A stretch of 50,972 bases of DNA from Sporosarcina limicola (GCF_014873855.1 NZ_JADBEL010000005.1:161498-212469), one strand, 5' to 3'; positions 7,742-18,318 are shown, counted from the first letter of the stretch. Numbers and translations are program-made. Notes: generated by a model not told the origin, from the sequence alone.

Positions 7742-8697
7742 ATCGATTCTACGTTTCCGGTATAGTGTTTTCCTTGCCAACTACCACGACGTTCAAGTTC
7801 CTTATCTATTCCATTCAATACTTCCCATTTGGTAACACTCCACATCGGCCCAATCATTAGTTCAATCGGTCCGTCGCCCGTAATGCGATGGATGATCATC
7901 TCAGGAGGCAGAATTTCAAGCTGATCTGCAACGAGGTTGATGTATTCATCTTTTTCAAGGAATTCAAGCTGTCCTTTTTCATATTGCTTCACCATTGGTG
8001 TCCCTTTTAATAGATGAAGAAGATGGATCTTGATGCCTTGGACATCGAGTTTCGACACTTCACGAGCTGTTTCCATCATCATATCGTAATCTTCCATCGG
8101 CAATCCATTAATGATATGTGTACAGACGCGTATCCCACGCTTGCGAAGCTTGTTCACACCTTCTACATACATATTGAAATCATGTGCGCGGTTGACGAGG
8201 TTTGCTGTCTTCTCATGGACAGTCTGTAGTCCGAGTTCAACCCATAAATAGGTCCGTTCGTTGAGCTCGGCTAAATAATCGACGACGTCATCCGGTAAAC
8301 AATCTGGGCGTGTCGCAATGGATAAGGCGACAACACCTTCTTGTGCAAGGGCCGCTTCGAATTTCTCTTTTAATTTTGGAAGTGGTGCGTGTGTATTCGT
8401 ATATGCCTGGAAGTAGGCCATATACTTTCCATCTTTCCATTTGATATGCATCTTGTCGCGGATTTCTGCAAATTGGACATCAATCGGATCGACCCGGTCC
8501 CCGGCGAAATCGCCTGATCCTGCAACACTACAAAACGTACAGCCTCCGAATGCGACCGTACCATCACGGTTGGGACAATCAAACCCCGCATCAAGCGCAA
8601 CTTTAAATACTTTAAATCCGAACTCATCTTTCAAGTGACGTGACCATGTATGATAGCGTTTCCCTTCGGAAGGGAAAGGTAATGTTATTTTTTCCAC
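7738..8697 (-). CDS. mnmL: Radical SAM protein MnmL (YtqA), tRNA wobble uridine maturation
   Basis: A 319-aa radical SAM enzyme of the TIGR01212/YtqA family. The partner MnmM is adjacent, and in B. subtilis YtqA is linked to converting cmnm5s2U to nm5s2U. The 4Fe-4S ligands are visible as C41, C53 and C56 (a CX11CX2C arrangement in FDCPNRDG...GGCTFCS). The start is decided by spacing: AGAGGAG sits directly against an in-frame TTG at 8706 but nine bases before GTG 8697, so GTG is preferred. Coupled to mnmM by an ATGA overlap. Confidence 0.9.
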   Translation of the reverse strand: MEKITLPFPSEGKRYHTWSRHLKDEFGFKVFKVALDAGFDCPNRDGTVAFGGCTFCSVAGSGDFAGDRVDPIDVQFAEIRDKMHIKWKDGKYMAYFQAYTNTHAPLPKLKEKFEAALAQEGVVALSIATRPDCLPDDVVDYLAELNERTYLWVELGLQTVHEKTANLVNRAHDFNMYVEGVNKLRKRGIRVCTHIINGLPMEDYDMMMETAREVSKLDVQGIKIHLLHLLKGTPMVKQYEKGQLEFLEKDEYINLVADQLEILPPEMIIHRITGDGPIELMIGPMWSVTKWEVLNGIDKELERRGSWQGKHYTGNVESI

Positions 8698-8843
8698 ACT
8701 GTTCAACTCCTCTAACAGTAGATTGTATCATGTTTTTAGTTGTTGCATCATCTGAATTGCGGAACTTCTTTCATTCATCTTGTAGAAGTTTAATAAAAAG
8801 AATAGACTTTTACTTATGTAATGAATGATCGGAGTGTGTGCTA

Positions 8844-10028
8844 ATGCCTAAAAAAGTATGGCTTCTCGTTATCGGGATGTTCATCAACGTCATGGGAAAT
8901 TCATTTCTTTGGCCATTAAATACAATCTATATGCATGATTATTTAGGGAAATCTCTATCCGTTGCAGGTCTTGTACTTATGGCGAACGCGGGTGCAGGTG
9001 TTGTAGGAAATCTGCTCGGCGGGTATTTGTTTGATCGTATAGGTGGATTTAAGTCAATCATAGGTGGAATCATTATTTCGATTATTGGCCTCATAGGACT
9101 CGTGTTCTGGCATGATTGGCCACATTATGTCTGGTTTTTGACACTTCTAGGGTTTAGTGGTGGAATTGTATTCCCGAGTATGTACGCTATGGTTGGAACC
9201 CTTTGGCCAGAGGGTGGCAGAAAAGCGTTCAATTCACTCTACTTAGCACAAAATCTCGGCGTTGCGTTTGGTCCAGCTTTAGCTGGGGTCGTTGCTTCCG
9301 TTAGTATTGATTATATATTCCCGGCGAATCTTTTCTTTTATGTGGTGTTTTTCTTTATTGCCATTTTTGGGTATAGGAAACTTGAAATTGCGCCGGATCG
9401 ACATACAAGCGTTCTTAAAGCACAAAAGAAAATCCGTCATAAAGCACCATTTCATGCACTACTTATCATCTCGGGCGGTTATCTCATTATGTGGCTGGTC
9501 TATTCGCAGTGGATGTCTACGATATCTACGCATGCCTTGTCACTTGGAATCACATTAAAACAATACAGCCTTTTATGGACGATAAATGGCTTGCTGATTG
9601 TTATTGGCCAACCGCTGATTAAACCAATCATTACTCGGTTAGAGAACAATATCAAAACACAAATGCTTATCGGTCTTATTATTTTTAGTGTATCTTATAT
9701 CGTCGTCGGTTTCGCAAGTTCGTTTACAATGTTCATTGTCTCGATGGTTATCCTGACGTTTGGAGAAATATTTGTTTGGCCGGCAGTTCCGACCATTGCG
9801 AGTCAACTTGCGCCAAAAGGAAGAGAAGGATTTTATCAAGGGATTGTCAATTCATTCGCGACGACTGGTCGGATGTTTGGACCGTTTTTCGGTGGCGTAC
9901 TTGCAGATCAATATGGCATGCAGATAATGATTTTTATACTCACTGCATTTATGATTATCCCGATTATTACAAGTTATTTATATGACCGACCGCTGAAAAA
10001 GGCAGGCTATGAACCGGAGGACCATTAA
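8844..10028 (+). CDS. MFS transporter
   Basis: A 394-aa major facilitator with about 12 hydrophobic helices in two halves. Motif A-like sequence GGYLFDRIGG follows helix 2, and a central basic loop (FGYRKLEIAPDR...KKIRHK) separates the halves. This fits drug:H+ antiporter-type DHA1 carriers such as B. subtilis YttB, but the substrate cannot be read. ATG 8844 is nine bases after GGAG (8831-8834). The in-frame GTG at 8838 is too close to that signal. It is divergent from mnmL, with about 145 bp between. Confidence 0.88.
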   Translation: MPKKVWLLVIGMFINVMGNSFLWPLNTIYMHDYLGKSLSVAGLVLMANAGAGVVGNLLGGYLFDRIGGFKSIIGGIIISIIGLIGLVFWHDWPHYVWFLTLLGFSGGIVFPSMYAMVGTLWPEGGRKAFNSLYLAQNLGVAFGPALAGVVASVSIDYIFPANLFFYVVFFFIAIFGYRKLEIAPDRHTSVLKAQKKIRHKAPFHALLIISGGYLIMWLVYSQWMSTISTHALSLGITLKQYSLLWTINGLLIVIGQPLIKPIITRLENNIKTQMLIGLIIFSVSYIVVGFASSFTMFIVSMVILTFGEIFVWPAVPTIASQLAPKGREGFYQGIVNSFATTGRMFGPFFGGVLADQYGMQIMIFILTAFMIIPIITSYLYDRPLKKAGYEPEDH

Positions 10029-10173
10029 CTTGGTTGTCTGGTTTTCTTTTGATTGGAAGTCAATATTGATTGTTTCACTCTTTGTAGAATTCTTCTATCA
10101 TTGCAACATCCTATGTAGTCTGATTTAATTAAAGAGAAGGATTATTACATACGATTCAAAAGGGGGATGTAGG

Positions 10174-10860
10174 ATGAAACCGATTTATTCATCTGCAAAG
10201 GAAGCGGTTGCAAACATTCAAGATGGTGCAACACTAATGGTTGGTGGGTTCGGCTTGGTCGGAATACCAGAGCAACTTATTTTGGCGCTTGTCGAAAAAG
10301 GTGTAAAAGAGTTGACGGTCATTTCGAATAACTGCGGAGTCGATGAGTGGGGACTTGGACTGCTGCTAAAAAACAGACAAATTAAGAAAATGATTGGCTC
10401 TTATGTGGGAGAAAATAAGGAATTCGAACGTCAAGTATTGTCAGGTGAAATTGAAGTTGAATTGACACCGCAAGGAACACTTGCCGAGAAGATTCGTGCA
10501 GGTGGTGCTGGTATCCCAGCGTTTTTCACTCCGGCTGGTGTTGGAACGCTCGTGGCGGAAGGGAAAGAAATTCGCGTATTTGATGGCAAGGAGTATGTAC
10601 TTGAAGAATCACTACGAGCGGATTTCGCGCTTATACGAGCAGCAAAGGCTGATAAATTCGGCAACCTGGTTTACAACAAGACAGCTCAGAACTTCAATCC
10701 AATGATGGCGGCGGCAGGTAGATTCACGATTGCGGAAGTTGAGGAAATCGTTGAAACGGGCGATTTAGATCCCGCGACGGTTCATACACCGAGCATCTAT
10801 GTGCAAGGTCTAGTACAAGCGGACCAGGAAAAACGGATTGAACGACTGACGGTACAATAA
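10174..10860 (+). CDS. scoA: 3-oxoacid (succinyl/acetoacetate) CoA-transferase subunit A
   Basis: The 228-aa alpha subunit of a class I CoA transferase, which moves CoA between an acyl-CoA and acetoacetate or another 3-oxoacid in ketone body or short-chain acid metabolism. The glycine-rich CoA-binding region ([17 protein letters not shown]) opens the protein, with later motifs [16 protein letters not shown] and [22 protein letters not shown] typical of ScoA/AtoD. The length is standard. AGGGGG at 10161-10166 gives a good site for ATG 10174. The beta subunit follows 19 bp later, so they form an operon. The substrate range could also be butyrate- or acetate-type. Confidence 0.93.
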   Translation: MKPIYSSAKEAVANIQDGATLMVGGFGLVGIPEQLILALVEKGVKELTVISNNCGVDEWGLGLLLKNRQIKKMIGSYVGENKEFERQVLSGEIEVELTPQGTLAEKIRAGGAGIPAFFTPAGVGTLVAEGKEIRVFDGKEYVLEESLRADFALIRAAKADKFGNLVYNKTAQNFNPMMAAAGRFTIAEVEEIVETGDLDPATVHTPSIYVQGLVQADQEKRIERLTVQ

Positions 10861-10879
10861 GGGAAGGGGAATGGGTGAA

Positions 10880-11539
10880 ATGGGACAAGTGAATATACGA
10901 GAAAGAATCGCAAGACGGGCGGAAAAAGAAATCGAAGACGGTAATTATGTCAATCTTGGTATTGGCATGCCGACACTCGTTGCAAACTATATTTCGGCCG
11001 ATAAAACAGTCGTCTTGCAATCAGAAAACGGGTTACTTGGAATTGGACCTTATCCGACGAAAGATAAGGTCGATCCAGATCTCATCAATGCTGGAAAAGA
11101 AACAGTTACTTCGATTCCAGGATCAGCCTATTTTACTAGCGCGGAGTCGTTTGCGATGATTCGCGGGGGACATGTCGATGTAGCGATACTTGGCGCGATG
11201 GAAGTTTCCGAAAAGGGCGATTTGGCCAATTGGATGATTCCAGGCAAGATGATTAAGGGAATGGGCGGTGCGATGGATCTTGTGCATGGAGCGAAGAAAA
11301 TTATTGTCATCATGGATCATGTCGCAAAAGATGGTTCTGCCAAGATTAAGAAGGAATGCTCGCTTCCGCTTACAGGGAAAGCTGTCGTCCATATGATCAT
11401 TACGGAACGGGCATTGATTGACGTGACGCCTGAAGGTTTGGAATTAAAAGAAGTGTTCGAAGGATTTACAATCCAAGAAGTCGTTGATTCAACAGAAGCG
11501 GTATTGATTGTGAAGGACGTCATCGAAGGTGTAAATTGA
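10880..11539 (+). CDS. scoB: 3-oxoacid CoA-transferase subunit B
   Basis: The 219-aa beta subunit partnering ScoA. The catalytic glutamate that forms the CoA thioester is E49 in the motif SENG (48-51), preceded by the family signature [15 protein letters not shown]. The later [15 protein letters not shown] and [13 protein letters not shown] stretches are also typical. An in-frame ATG at 10871 is only one base from the GAAGGGG signal. ATG 10880 has a 10-base gap and was preferred; the choice alters three residues. No terminator was seen before the leuS promoter. Confidence 0.93.
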   Translation: MGQVNIRERIARRAEKEIEDGNYVNLGIGMPTLVANYISADKTVVLQSENGLLGIGPYPTKDKVDPDLINAGKETVTSIPGSAYFTSAESFAMIRGGHVDVAILGAMEVSEKGDLANWMIPGKMIKGMGGAMDLVHGAKKIIVIMDHVAKDGSAKIKKECSLPLTGKAVVHMIITERALIDVTPEGLELKEVFEGFTIQEVVDSTEAVLIVKDVIEGVN

Positions 11540-11541
11540 AG

Positions 11542-11570
11542 TTGTAAAACGGACATATTTCGGGTAGACT
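11542..11570 (+). promoter_or_regulatory. Candidate SigA promoter of leuS
   Basis: TTGTAA at 11542-11547 and TAGACT at 11565-11570 are separated by 17 bp, just before the T-box leader. Both hexamers are one or two bases off consensus. Confidence 0.55.
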
Positions 11571-11693
11571 AGGGTGAATAGCTTTGGCATTGAAGAGGAT
11601 TAGTAATCTGTACGTTCGTTTATAGAGAGCAGGTGGTTGGTGCAAACCTGTACGACGATGATGAACTCGCCTCCGAGCCTGCATGGGTGAATT

Positions 11694-11739
11694 CAACTTG
11701 ATTCAGCAAGGAATTCAAACTCCTTGCTGAATCAAGTTG
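11694..11739. repeat. Perfect 19-bp inverted repeat inside the leuS leader
   Basis: The arm CAACTTGATTCAGCAAGGA (11694-11712) is exactly complementary to 11721-11739, with an 8-nt loop. The stem ends in the T-box leader between the Stem I region and the inserted repeat. It has no T tract, so it does not look like a terminator. Confidence 0.85.
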
Positions 11740-11956
11740 GCCTCCGGCGGATGTCACAGATTTTGAAGGGAGTCAAGAGGGCAGTCTAATCTCGCGACGT
11801 CCTGTCGCAACAAAGAGGGATGTAGCTCAATCCCTCTCCACTGCATGACCTACATCCTGTAGGCCTCAAGCTCGATTCAAAATCTAGACGCAATTACGCC
11901 GAGACGCAATTGATTTAGTAACCCGTGCCGTTTTCCGCGTTAAGGAATCAAGTTGG
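11729..11956. repeat. Inserted repeat element flanked by 12-bp direct repeats in the leuS leader
   Basis: GAATCAAGTTGG occurs at 11729-11740 and again at 11945-11956. Between them lie about 204 bp rich in small palindromes (for example GAGGGATGTAGCTCAATCCCTC, in two arms, and GCAATTACGCCGAGACGC). They have no T-box role that I recognise. The layout suggests a small intergenic element inserted into the leader with target duplication, or recombination between repeats. Confidence 0.5.
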
Positions 11957-12042
11957 GCGGCTTAGCCGTCAATTTGGGTGGCACCGCGGGAGCATGTATA
12001 TAACTCTCGTCCCTTAGTTTTTTAAGGGACGAGAGTTTTTTT

Positions 12043-12072
12043 ATGTCTAGCTTAAGCCATCAGCGCTTTTCT
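12043..12072. repeat. Short remnant of a dispersed Bacillales intergenic repeat
   Basis: ATGTCTAGCTTAAGCC...CAGCGCTTTTCT follows the leuS T-box terminator immediately. The same borders (ATGTCTAGCTT at one end, CGCTTTTCT at the other) recur after the tyrS T-box terminator at 44202-44245. It lies between terminator and ribosome binding site. Confidence 0.6.
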
Positions 12073-12093
12073 ACTTACAAGGAGGAATTTCAA

Positions 12094-14508
12094 ATGAGTT
12101 ATAATCACGGACAAATTGAAAAGAAATGGCGTCAATATTGGAAAGACAACCAAACGTATAAGATGACGGATGATCCATCAAAACCGAAATTTTACGCACT
12201 GGATATGTTCCCTTATCCGTCAGGTGTCGGGCTTCACGTAGGGCATCCGCTTGGCTATATCGCGACGGATATTTTGAGTTCATTCAAACGGAAGCAGGGC
12301 TATAACGTCCTTCATCCGATGGGCTGGGATGCATTTGGTCTACCTGCAGAGCAATATGCGCTGGATACGGGGAATGATCCCGCTGAATTTACCGCAAAAA
12401 ATATTGCAACGTTCAAGCGCCAAATGACGGATCTTGGATTTTCATATGACTGGGATCGGGAAATTAACACAACAGATCCGAGTTATTATAAATGGACACA
12501 ATGGATCTTCATCCAACTGTACAATAAAGGTTTGGCCTACGTTGACGAAGTGGCTGTCAACTGGTGCCCGGCTCTTGGGACAGTGCTTGCCAATGAAGAA
12601 GTGATTGATGGCAAGTCCGAACGTGGTGGGCACCCGGTTGAGCGTCGCCCAATGCGTCAATGGGTGCTGCGCATTACAGAGTACGCAGATCGTCTACTTG
12701 AAGACCTTGATGACCTTGATTGGCCGGAAAGTTTGAAAGACATGCAACGGAACTGGATTGGCCGTTCAGAAGGGGCGCAACTGTCGTTTGATATCGATGG
12801 AACTGATCTATCATTTGAAGCGTTTACGACGCGTCCGGATACAATTTTTGGTGCAACGTATGCAGTGCTTGCGCCGGAACATAAATTAGTTGAACAAATT
12901 ACAACTGCCGAGCAACAAGAAGCAGTTGCGGACTATCAAGATAAAGTGAAAACGAAAAGTGATCTTGAGCGAACAGACCTTGCGAAAGAAAAGACAGGTG
13001 TATTCACTGGTGCTTACGCAATCAACCCAGCAAGTGGCGACAAGATGCCGATTTGGATTGCGGACTACGTTCTAGCAACATATGGAACGGGCGCAATTAT
13101 GGCTGTTCCTGCGCATGATGCGCGTGACTTTGAATTTGCGACAGAATTTAAATTACCAATCATAGAAGTCCTATCAGGTGGAGATATCTCGAAAGAGGCA
13201 TTCCTTGGTGACGGAAAACATATCAATTCCGGATTCCTGGATGGCCTTGGCAAAGACGAAGCAATCGATAAAGCAATTGCCTGGTTCGTTGAAAAAGGCA
13301 AAGGCGATAAGAAAATCACCTTCCGTCTGCGCGACTGGTTGTTCTCAAGACAACGGTACTGGGGCGAGCCGATTCCAATCATTCATTGGGAAGATGGCAC
13401 GATGACACCAGTTGATGAAGCTGACCTTCCACTTACATTGCCAGTGACGGATAATATCAAACCGAGTGGAACAGGTGAATCACCGCTTGCGAATATCGCA
13501 GAGTGGGTCAATGTTACACATCCTGAAACGGGCATGAAAGGCCGCCGCGAGACGAATACAATGCCACAATGGGCGGGTAGTTGCTGGTATTATTTACGCT
13601 ATATCGATCCGAATAACGATGACATGATTATCGACCCGGAACTTGCGAAACGTTGGTTGCCGGCAGACATCTATGTAGGTGGGGCAGAGCACGCGGTTCT
13701 TCACCTTCTTTACGCAAGGTTCTGGCATAAAGTGCTATATGATATCGGTGTTGTTCATACGAAAGAGCCATTCCAAAAATTGTTCAACCAAGGGATGATC
13801 CTTGGTGAAGGCAATGAGAAAATGTCGAAATCGAAGGGCAATGTCGTGAATCCAGATGATATCGTTCATTCGCACGGGGCAGACTCCCTTCGCCTTTATG
13901 AAATGTTTATGGGACCGCTTGACGCATCAAAGCCATGGTCGACAAATGGCCTTGATGGTTCACGTCGTTTCCTTGACAGGATTTGGCGTCTATTGGTTAA
14001 TGAAGATGGGACGCTGAGTTCGAAAATCGGCGGAAAAGCAGGTGGGGAACTTGAAAAAGTCTACCATCAGACTGTTAAAAAGGTGACAGAGGATTATGAG
14101 GGAATGCGTAATAATACAGCCATTTCTCAGATGATGGTATTCATTAACGAAGGCTATAAAGTCGATTCAATTCCGAAAGAATATGTCGAAGGATTCGTTA
14201 AAATGATTTCACCAATCACGCCGCATCTTGCCGAGGAACTATGGGAGAAACTCGGACATTCGAATACGATTACGTACGAAGCGTGGCCGACTTTTGATGA
14301 AGCGAAACTCGTCGATGATACAGTCGAAATGGCTGTTCAAATCAACGGTAAAGTCCGCGCGAAAATCGTCGTTTCAAAAGACGTTACAAAAGACGAACTA
14401 GAACTACTAGCACTTGAAGATAGCCATGTAAAAGAGTTTTTAGAAGGAAAAGAAGTGAAGAAAGTCATCGCGATTCCAGGTAGACTTATCAATATCGTTG
14501 CTCAATAA
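12094..14508 (+). CDS. leuS: Leucyl-tRNA synthetase
   Basis: An 804-aa class I aminoacyl-tRNA synthetase that charges tRNA-Leu. The HIGH motif appears as HVGH (48-51) in [17 protein letters not shown], and KMSKS is at 576-580. The CP1 editing domain lies between them ([19 protein letters not shown] and [16 protein letters not shown]), and the anticodon-binding domain and C-terminal extension ([11 protein letters not shown]) follow. The bacterial length is normal. The start at ATG 12094 follows GGAGG at 12081-12085. The frame opens at 12043, but that part is the repeat just after the leader terminator. Expression is expected to be controlled by the T-box upstream. Confidence 0.97.
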   Translation: MSYNHGQIEKKWRQYWKDNQTYKMTDDPSKPKFYALDMFPYPSGVGLHVGHPLGYIATDILSSFKRKQGYNVLHPMGWDAFGLPAEQYALDTGNDPAEFTAKNIATFKRQMTDLGFSYDWDREINTTDPSYYKWTQWIFIQLYNKGLAYVDEVAVNWCPALGTVLANEEVIDGKSERGGHPVERRPMRQWVLRITEYADRLLEDLDDLDWPESLKDMQRNWIGRSEGAQLSFDIDGTDLSFEAFTTRPDTIFGATYAVLAPEHKLVEQITTAEQQEAVADYQDKVKTKSDLERTDLAKEKTGVFTGAYAINPASGDKMPIWIADYVLATYGTGAIMAVPAHDARDFEFATEFKLPIIEVLSGGDISKEAFLGDGKHINSGFLDGLGKDEAIDKAIAWFVEKGKGDKKITFRLRDWLFSRQRYWGEPIPIIHWEDGTMTPVDEADLPLTLPVTDNIKPSGTGESPLANIAEWVNVTHPETGMKGRRETNTMPQWAGSCWYYLRYIDPNNDDMIIDPELAKRWLPADIYVGGAEHAVLHLLYARFWHKVLYDIGVVHTKEPFQKLFNQGMILGEGNEKMSKSKGNVVNPDDIVHSHGADSLRLYEMFMGPLDASKPWSTNGLDGSRRFLDRIWRLLVNEDGTLSSKIGGKAGGELEKVYHQTVKKVTEDYEGMRNNTAISQMMVFINEGYKVDSIPKEYVEGFVKMISPITPHLAEELWEKLGHSNTITYEAWPTFDEAKLVDDTVEMAVQINGKVRAKIVVSKDVTKDELELLALEDSHVKEFLEGKEVKKVIAIPGRLINIVAQ

Positions 14509-14521
14509 GTAGAAACAAATA

Positions 14522-14567
14522 GGGCTGTTAACTAAGTAGGGGATTTCCCGACTTAGTTAGCAGCCCT
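14522..14567. terminator. Bidirectional terminator between leuS and ytfP
   Basis: GGGCTGTTAACTAAGT and ACTTAGTTAGCAGCCC form a long stem with one bulge, flanked by A- and T-rich ends. It serves the convergent leuS and ytfP genes. Confidence 0.85.
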
Positions 14568-14579
14568 TTCATATTTCAG

Positions 14580-15851
14580 TTATGAACGATATCCTTCCGC
14601 ATATTCCCCACTATTCATCCCAGCAATTCTGCCAGTAACGAGGGCGGAAGTGATATTATACCCACCCGTGTAGCCATGGATATCCAAGATCTCTCCGCAG
14701 AAATAAAGCCCATCTTTCATCCGCGAGGCCATTGTCTTCGGAACAATCTCTTTTACAGAAACACCGCCGCCAGTGACAAACGCCTTTTCAATCGGTTGTG
14801 AGCCATTGACTTTCATCGAGAAAGCTTTTAATAGCTTCGCTAACGAACGGATTTTTTCAGCGGACATTGGAGCGCCCGTTTCCGCTGGATCAATTCCTGC
14901 TTTATCGAATAAAAACAGAAGCCAGCGTTCAGGAGCGATTCCTTTCAACACATTTTTCACCGCTTTTTTCGGATCGTCTTTTACTAAGTCGTTAAGCAGT
15001 TGGAAAGCTTTTTCTTCATTCATAGAAGGAAGGGAATCGATACGCATTTCAACGGGCTGGTTGCCGTTTTTCATACGTTCCTTCACGACGAATTGACTAC
15101 ACCGCAAAATGGCGGGACCACTCAACCCGAAGTGGGTGAAGAGCATGTCCATTTGGTGAGTAACCAGCGTTTTGCCTTTCGCATTCAACACAGATACAGC
15201 GACGTCACGTAGGGCAAGCCCTTGTAACTCTTTCGATGCGATAAATGGTTCATTTGACAACAAGGGTACTTCGGTCGGATAAAGCACCGTTACCGTATGT
15301 CCTGCTTTCTCTGCCCAAGGGTAACCGTCTCCAGTCGACCCAGTTTGTGGAACCGCCTTACCACCTACCGCAATTACGACGGCGTGCGAAAGGATTTCTT
15401 CACCTGAATCCAACCGGACGCCAAGAATTTTTTCATCATCCATCATTAATTTTTTTACACGCGTTTCCAACTTCACTTCAACTTGTAACCGATCCATTTC
15501 CGTAAGCAAAGCATTGACAACATCCTTTGCTTTATTTGAAACAGGAAACATTCTGCCATGATCCTCTTCTTTCAACGCTACACCGAGTCCTTCGAAAAAT
15601 CCGATAATGTCCTCATTATTGAAGACAGAGAAGGGACCGTATAGAAATCGTCCGTTCCCAGGAATGTTTCTAACAATCTCTTCTTGCGGCAGGCGATTCG
15701 TGACGTTACACCGTCCACCCCCTGATATGGCTAACTTGGTACCAAGTTTTTTTCCTTTTTCAAGAAGGAGAACTTTCCTTCCATTTTCAGCAGCGGCGAT
15801 TGAAGCCATCAATCCTGATGGACCCCCGCCGATAACAATGACGTCATACAT
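14580..15851 (-). CDS. ytfP: NAD(P)/FAD-dependent oxidoreductase, HI0933/YtfP family
   Basis: A predicted 423-aa flavoprotein of unknown substrate. It opens with an FAD dinucleotide-binding fold ([10 protein letters not shown], residues 4-13; E at the end of strand 2 in [10 protein letters not shown]) and carries the HI0933 signature [10 protein letters not shown] (43-52). The C-terminal FAD loop reads [18 protein letters not shown]. This family is conserved near leuS in Bacillus. ATG 15851 was chosen because the [11 protein letters not shown]-terminus is family-like; the SD is weak and the frame extends to 15890. The reaction is not established. Confidence 0.88.
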   Translation of the reverse strand: MYDVIVIGGGPSGLMASIAAAENGRKVLLLEKGKKLGTKLAISGGGRCNVTNRLPQEEIVRNIPGNGRFLYGPFSVFNNEDIIGFFEGLGVALKEEDHGRMFPVSNKAKDVVNALLTEMDRLQVEVKLETRVKKLMMDDEKILGVRLDSGEEILSHAVVIAVGGKAVPQTGSTGDGYPWAEKAGHTVTVLYPTEVPLLSNEPFIASKELQGLALRDVAVSVLNAKGKTLVTHQMDMLFTHFGLSGPAILRCSQFVVKERMKNGNQPVEMRIDSLPSMNEEKAFQLLNDLVKDDPKKAVKNVLKGIAPERWLLFLFDKAGIDPAETGAPMSAEKIRSLAKLLKAFSMKVNGSQPIEKAFVTGGGVSVKEIVPKTMASRMKDGLYFCGEILDIHGYTGGYNITSALVTGRIAGMNSGEYAEGYRS

Positions 15852-15972
15852 ATATAGAAACCACACTTTCGATTTTTCTCTATTATACACAAATCTTGGT
15901 TAAGCATTGTGAAATGGAGGGCTGGAGGGTAAAATGAATGAGTAGATTTATGGAGATTGGAAGGATTAACTT

Positions 15973-17586
15973 ATGTCATCAAATCTGATAAAAGGAACAG
16001 CTATCTTAACAATTGGTCTGTTTCTTTCAAAAGCGCTCGGTCTGTTGTATGTCATTCCGTTATATGCCATTGTTGGGAAAGGAAGTATGGAGTTATATCA
16101 ATACGCATATGTACCCTATAATATTGCGTTGGCAATTGCTATCTCAGGTGCACCACTTGCTATCTCGAAATACGTCTCGAAATATAATGCGCTTGGAGAT
16201 TATGCGACCGGACGAAAACTACTAAAGTCCGGAATGGTCGTCATGGCTATCTCTGGGGTTGTATCGTTCCTCGCCCTTTATTTTTTAGCTGAGCCGATTG
16301 CAAACCTTGTACGTAAAAGTGATGAACAAATTTTTACAGTGGCTCAGATTACAAGTGTAATCCGCTGGGTAAGTTTTTCGTTACTTGTTGTTCCATTAAT
16401 GAGTATTGTTCGCGGATTTCTTCAAGGGTATAAGAAAATGGAACCGACCGCCGTTTCGCAACTGGTTGAACAGATTGTTCGAATCATCGCGGTTCTAGCA
16501 GGCGCTTTCATCGTCGTCAATTATATGAATGAAACCACTGAAAAGGCCGTTAATTTTGCGGTGTTTGCAGCTTTCATTGGCTCGATTGCAGGCCTTGCCG
16601 TTCTTTATTGGTATTGGAAGAAGTATAAGCCGGAGTTTGACCATCTTCTTTCCACAAGTACAGCGTCTACGGGTGATGTCTCATTTGGCACAATGTATAA
16701 AGAATTATTCTCTTTTCTGTTACCCTTCATTCTCGTAGGTGTTATTAATCCACTTTATCAATTTGTTGATATGATCACGTTTAACGGTGCGATGGAATCG
16801 ATTGGCTTGGCAAGTGTTACGGATAACTATTTAGGTATGCTGAATTTGTTTACACATAAGGTCGTCATGATTCCTGTTATGGTTGCAACTGGATTTTCAA
16901 TGGCACTTATCCCAGTCATCACCGCTTACAATGCAAAAAATGACCAAAAAGGAATAACCCATTCATTGGATCAAACCTATCAGATCATGCTATACCTAAC
17001 GATTCCTATGGTAATTGGAATCATGGTGCTGTCAAAAGAACTCTATCACATGCTTTTTGAAAAAGATTTTATGGGCGCTGAGATACTCGCTAACTATGCA
17101 CCAGTAGCGATTCTATTTGGATTGTATTCGGTGACAGCGGCGATTTTACAAGGTATTGACCGTCATAAGTGGATTATTTTCACATCATTGCTTGGACTGC
17201 TTCTTAAACTAGCACTGAACATTCCACTCATTAAATTATTTGAAACGGATGGAGCGATTCTAGCAACGTCGATTGGGTATATGACCGCAGTTGGCATTAA
17301 TATTGCAATCATAACGAAGACGCTTAATTATAGATCTCAAATGGTGTTCAGAAGAATTGTTCTTATCGTATTTTTAAATTTGATCATGTTCGTTGTAGTA
17401 TTCTTTACATTGAAAGGTCTAAATACGGTTAGTCCGGTCGCTGGTAAGATGCATGCATTGCTGTATGTTTTTATCTGTGGAGTAGTTGGCGTAATCGTAT
17501 ATGGCTATCTGTCTCTCAAGACAGGGCTCGCAGAAAAATTGTTTGGCGATCGTTTGACGAGACTGACAAACAAGTTGAAGTTATAG
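15973..17586 (+). CDS. ytgP: MOP-superfamily lipid flippase YtgP (MurJ-type)
   Basis: A 537-aa polytopic membrane protein with about 14 hydrophobic helices, of the polysaccharide export/MviN group. The N-terminus KGTAILTIGLFLSKALGLLYVIPL and the motif GAPLAISKYVSKYNA match the SpoVB/YtgP branch. B. subtilis YtgP (MurJ) can support lipid II flipping for peptidoglycan synthesis. AAGGATT (15961-15967) is six bases before ATG 15973. The pseudouridine synthase gene follows after 12 bp, so the two are probably co-transcribed. SpoVB itself is a possible alternative, but the context favours YtgP. Confidence 0.88.
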   Translation: MSSNLIKGTAILTIGLFLSKALGLLYVIPLYAIVGKGSMELYQYAYVPYNIALAIAISGAPLAISKYVSKYNALGDYATGRKLLKSGMVVMAISGVVSFLALYFLAEPIANLVRKSDEQIFTVAQITSVIRWVSFSLLVVPLMSIVRGFLQGYKKMEPTAVSQLVEQIVRIIAVLAGAFIVVNYMNETTEKAVNFAVFAAFIGSIAGLAVLYWYWKKYKPEFDHLLSTSTASTGDVSFGTMYKELFSFLLPFILVGVINPLYQFVDMITFNGAMESIGLASVTDNYLGMLNLFTHKVVMIPVMVATGFSMALIPVITAYNAKNDQKGITHSLDQTYQIMLYLTIPMVIGIMVLSKELYHMLFEKDFMGAEILANYAPVAILFGLYSVTAAILQGIDRHKWIIFTSLLGLLLKLALNIPLIKLFETDGAILATSIGYMTAVGINIAIITKTLNYRSQMVFRRIVLIVFLNLIMFVVVFFTLKGLNTVSPVAGKMHALLYVFICGVVGVIVYGYLSLKTGLAEKLFGDRLTRLTNKLKL

Positions 17587-17598
17587 GAGGTTATCACT

Positions 17599-18318
17599 AT
17601 GCGGTTAGATAAATTATTATCGAATATGGGATTCGGATCTCGAAAAGAAGTTCGGATTTTATTGAAAAAAGGAACAGTCCGGTTGAATGCAGAACCTATT
17701 AAAGATGCCACAGCACATATTAATCTCGAGTATGATGAAGTAACTGTTCTCGGGGAACGCGTTGTCTATAAGGAATTTATCTACCTGATGATGAATAAAC
17801 CACAAGGCGTACTATCAGCGACGGAAGATAGGAAAGACCGGACTGTCATTGATCTATTGGATGCGGAAAATCGTCGTTTCGAACCGTTTCCTGTGGGTAG
17901 GTTGGATAAAGATACTGAGGGTTTCTTATTGCTAACGAATGACGGCAAGCTTACGCATAATCTGTTATCCCCGAAAAAAGGGGTTTCGAAAACGTATTTT
18001 GCCCATATTGATGGGATTGTCACAAATGACGATATTGAAAGATTTGCTGAAGGAGTCACGCTGGAAGACGGCTATTTGACGAAACCAGGCAAGTTAGTCA
18101 TTTTGAAATCGGCGGATGTGTCCGAAATCGAATTGACGATTACAGAAGGAAAGTTCCATCAGGTGAAACGAATGTTTGAAGCAGTTAACAAAAAAGTGAT
18201 CTATTTGAAGCGCTTGTCGATGGGGCCACTTGCATTGGATGAAAATCTAATCCTTGGCTCTTATCGGGAACTGACCAAAGAGGAACTGAAACTGCTAACA
18301 GAAGCTTCTTCACAATAA
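17599..18318 (+). CDS. RsuA-family 16S rRNA pseudouridine synthase (YtzG-like)
   Basis: A 239-aa RsuA-type enzyme that would isomerise a uridine in 16S rRNA (U516 in E. coli). The N-terminal S4 RNA-binding domain covers residues 1-50 (MRLDKLLSNMGFGSRKEV). The catalytic motif GRLDKDTEG places the nucleophile at D103. The C-terminal TEGKFHQVKRMFEAVNKKVIYLKR is typical. It sits 12 bp after ytgP with AGGAGG at 17585-17590. The exact target site is inferred from the family. Confidence 0.92.
   Translation: MRLDKLLSNMGFGSRKEVRILLKKGTVRLNAEPIKDATAHINLEYDEVTVLGERVVYKEFIYLMMNKPQGVLSATEDRKDRTVIDLLDAENRRFEPFPVGRLDKDTEGFLLLTNDGKLTHNLLSPKKGVSKTYFAHIDGIVTNDDIERFAEGVTLEDGYLTKPGKLVILKSADVSEIELTITEGKFHQVKRMFEAVNKKVIYLKRLSMGPLALDENLILGSYRELTKEELKLLTEASSQ

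Larger units (their letters stand above)
11575..12042 (+). ncRNA. T-box riboswitch leader of leuS (oversized)
   Basis: The T-box bulge sequence GGGTGGCACCGCGG lies at 11976-11989. It is followed by a strong terminator (12002-12042: AACTCTCGTCCCTTA and its complement, then seven T). Stem I lies near 11600-11690. A CTC leucine codon in GAACTCG at 11663-11669 is a likely specifier, matching leuS. Uncharged tRNA-Leu would pair with the antiterminator and allow readthrough. The leader is about 470 nt, longer than the usual 200-300, because of the inserted segment described separately. Confidence 0.85.
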
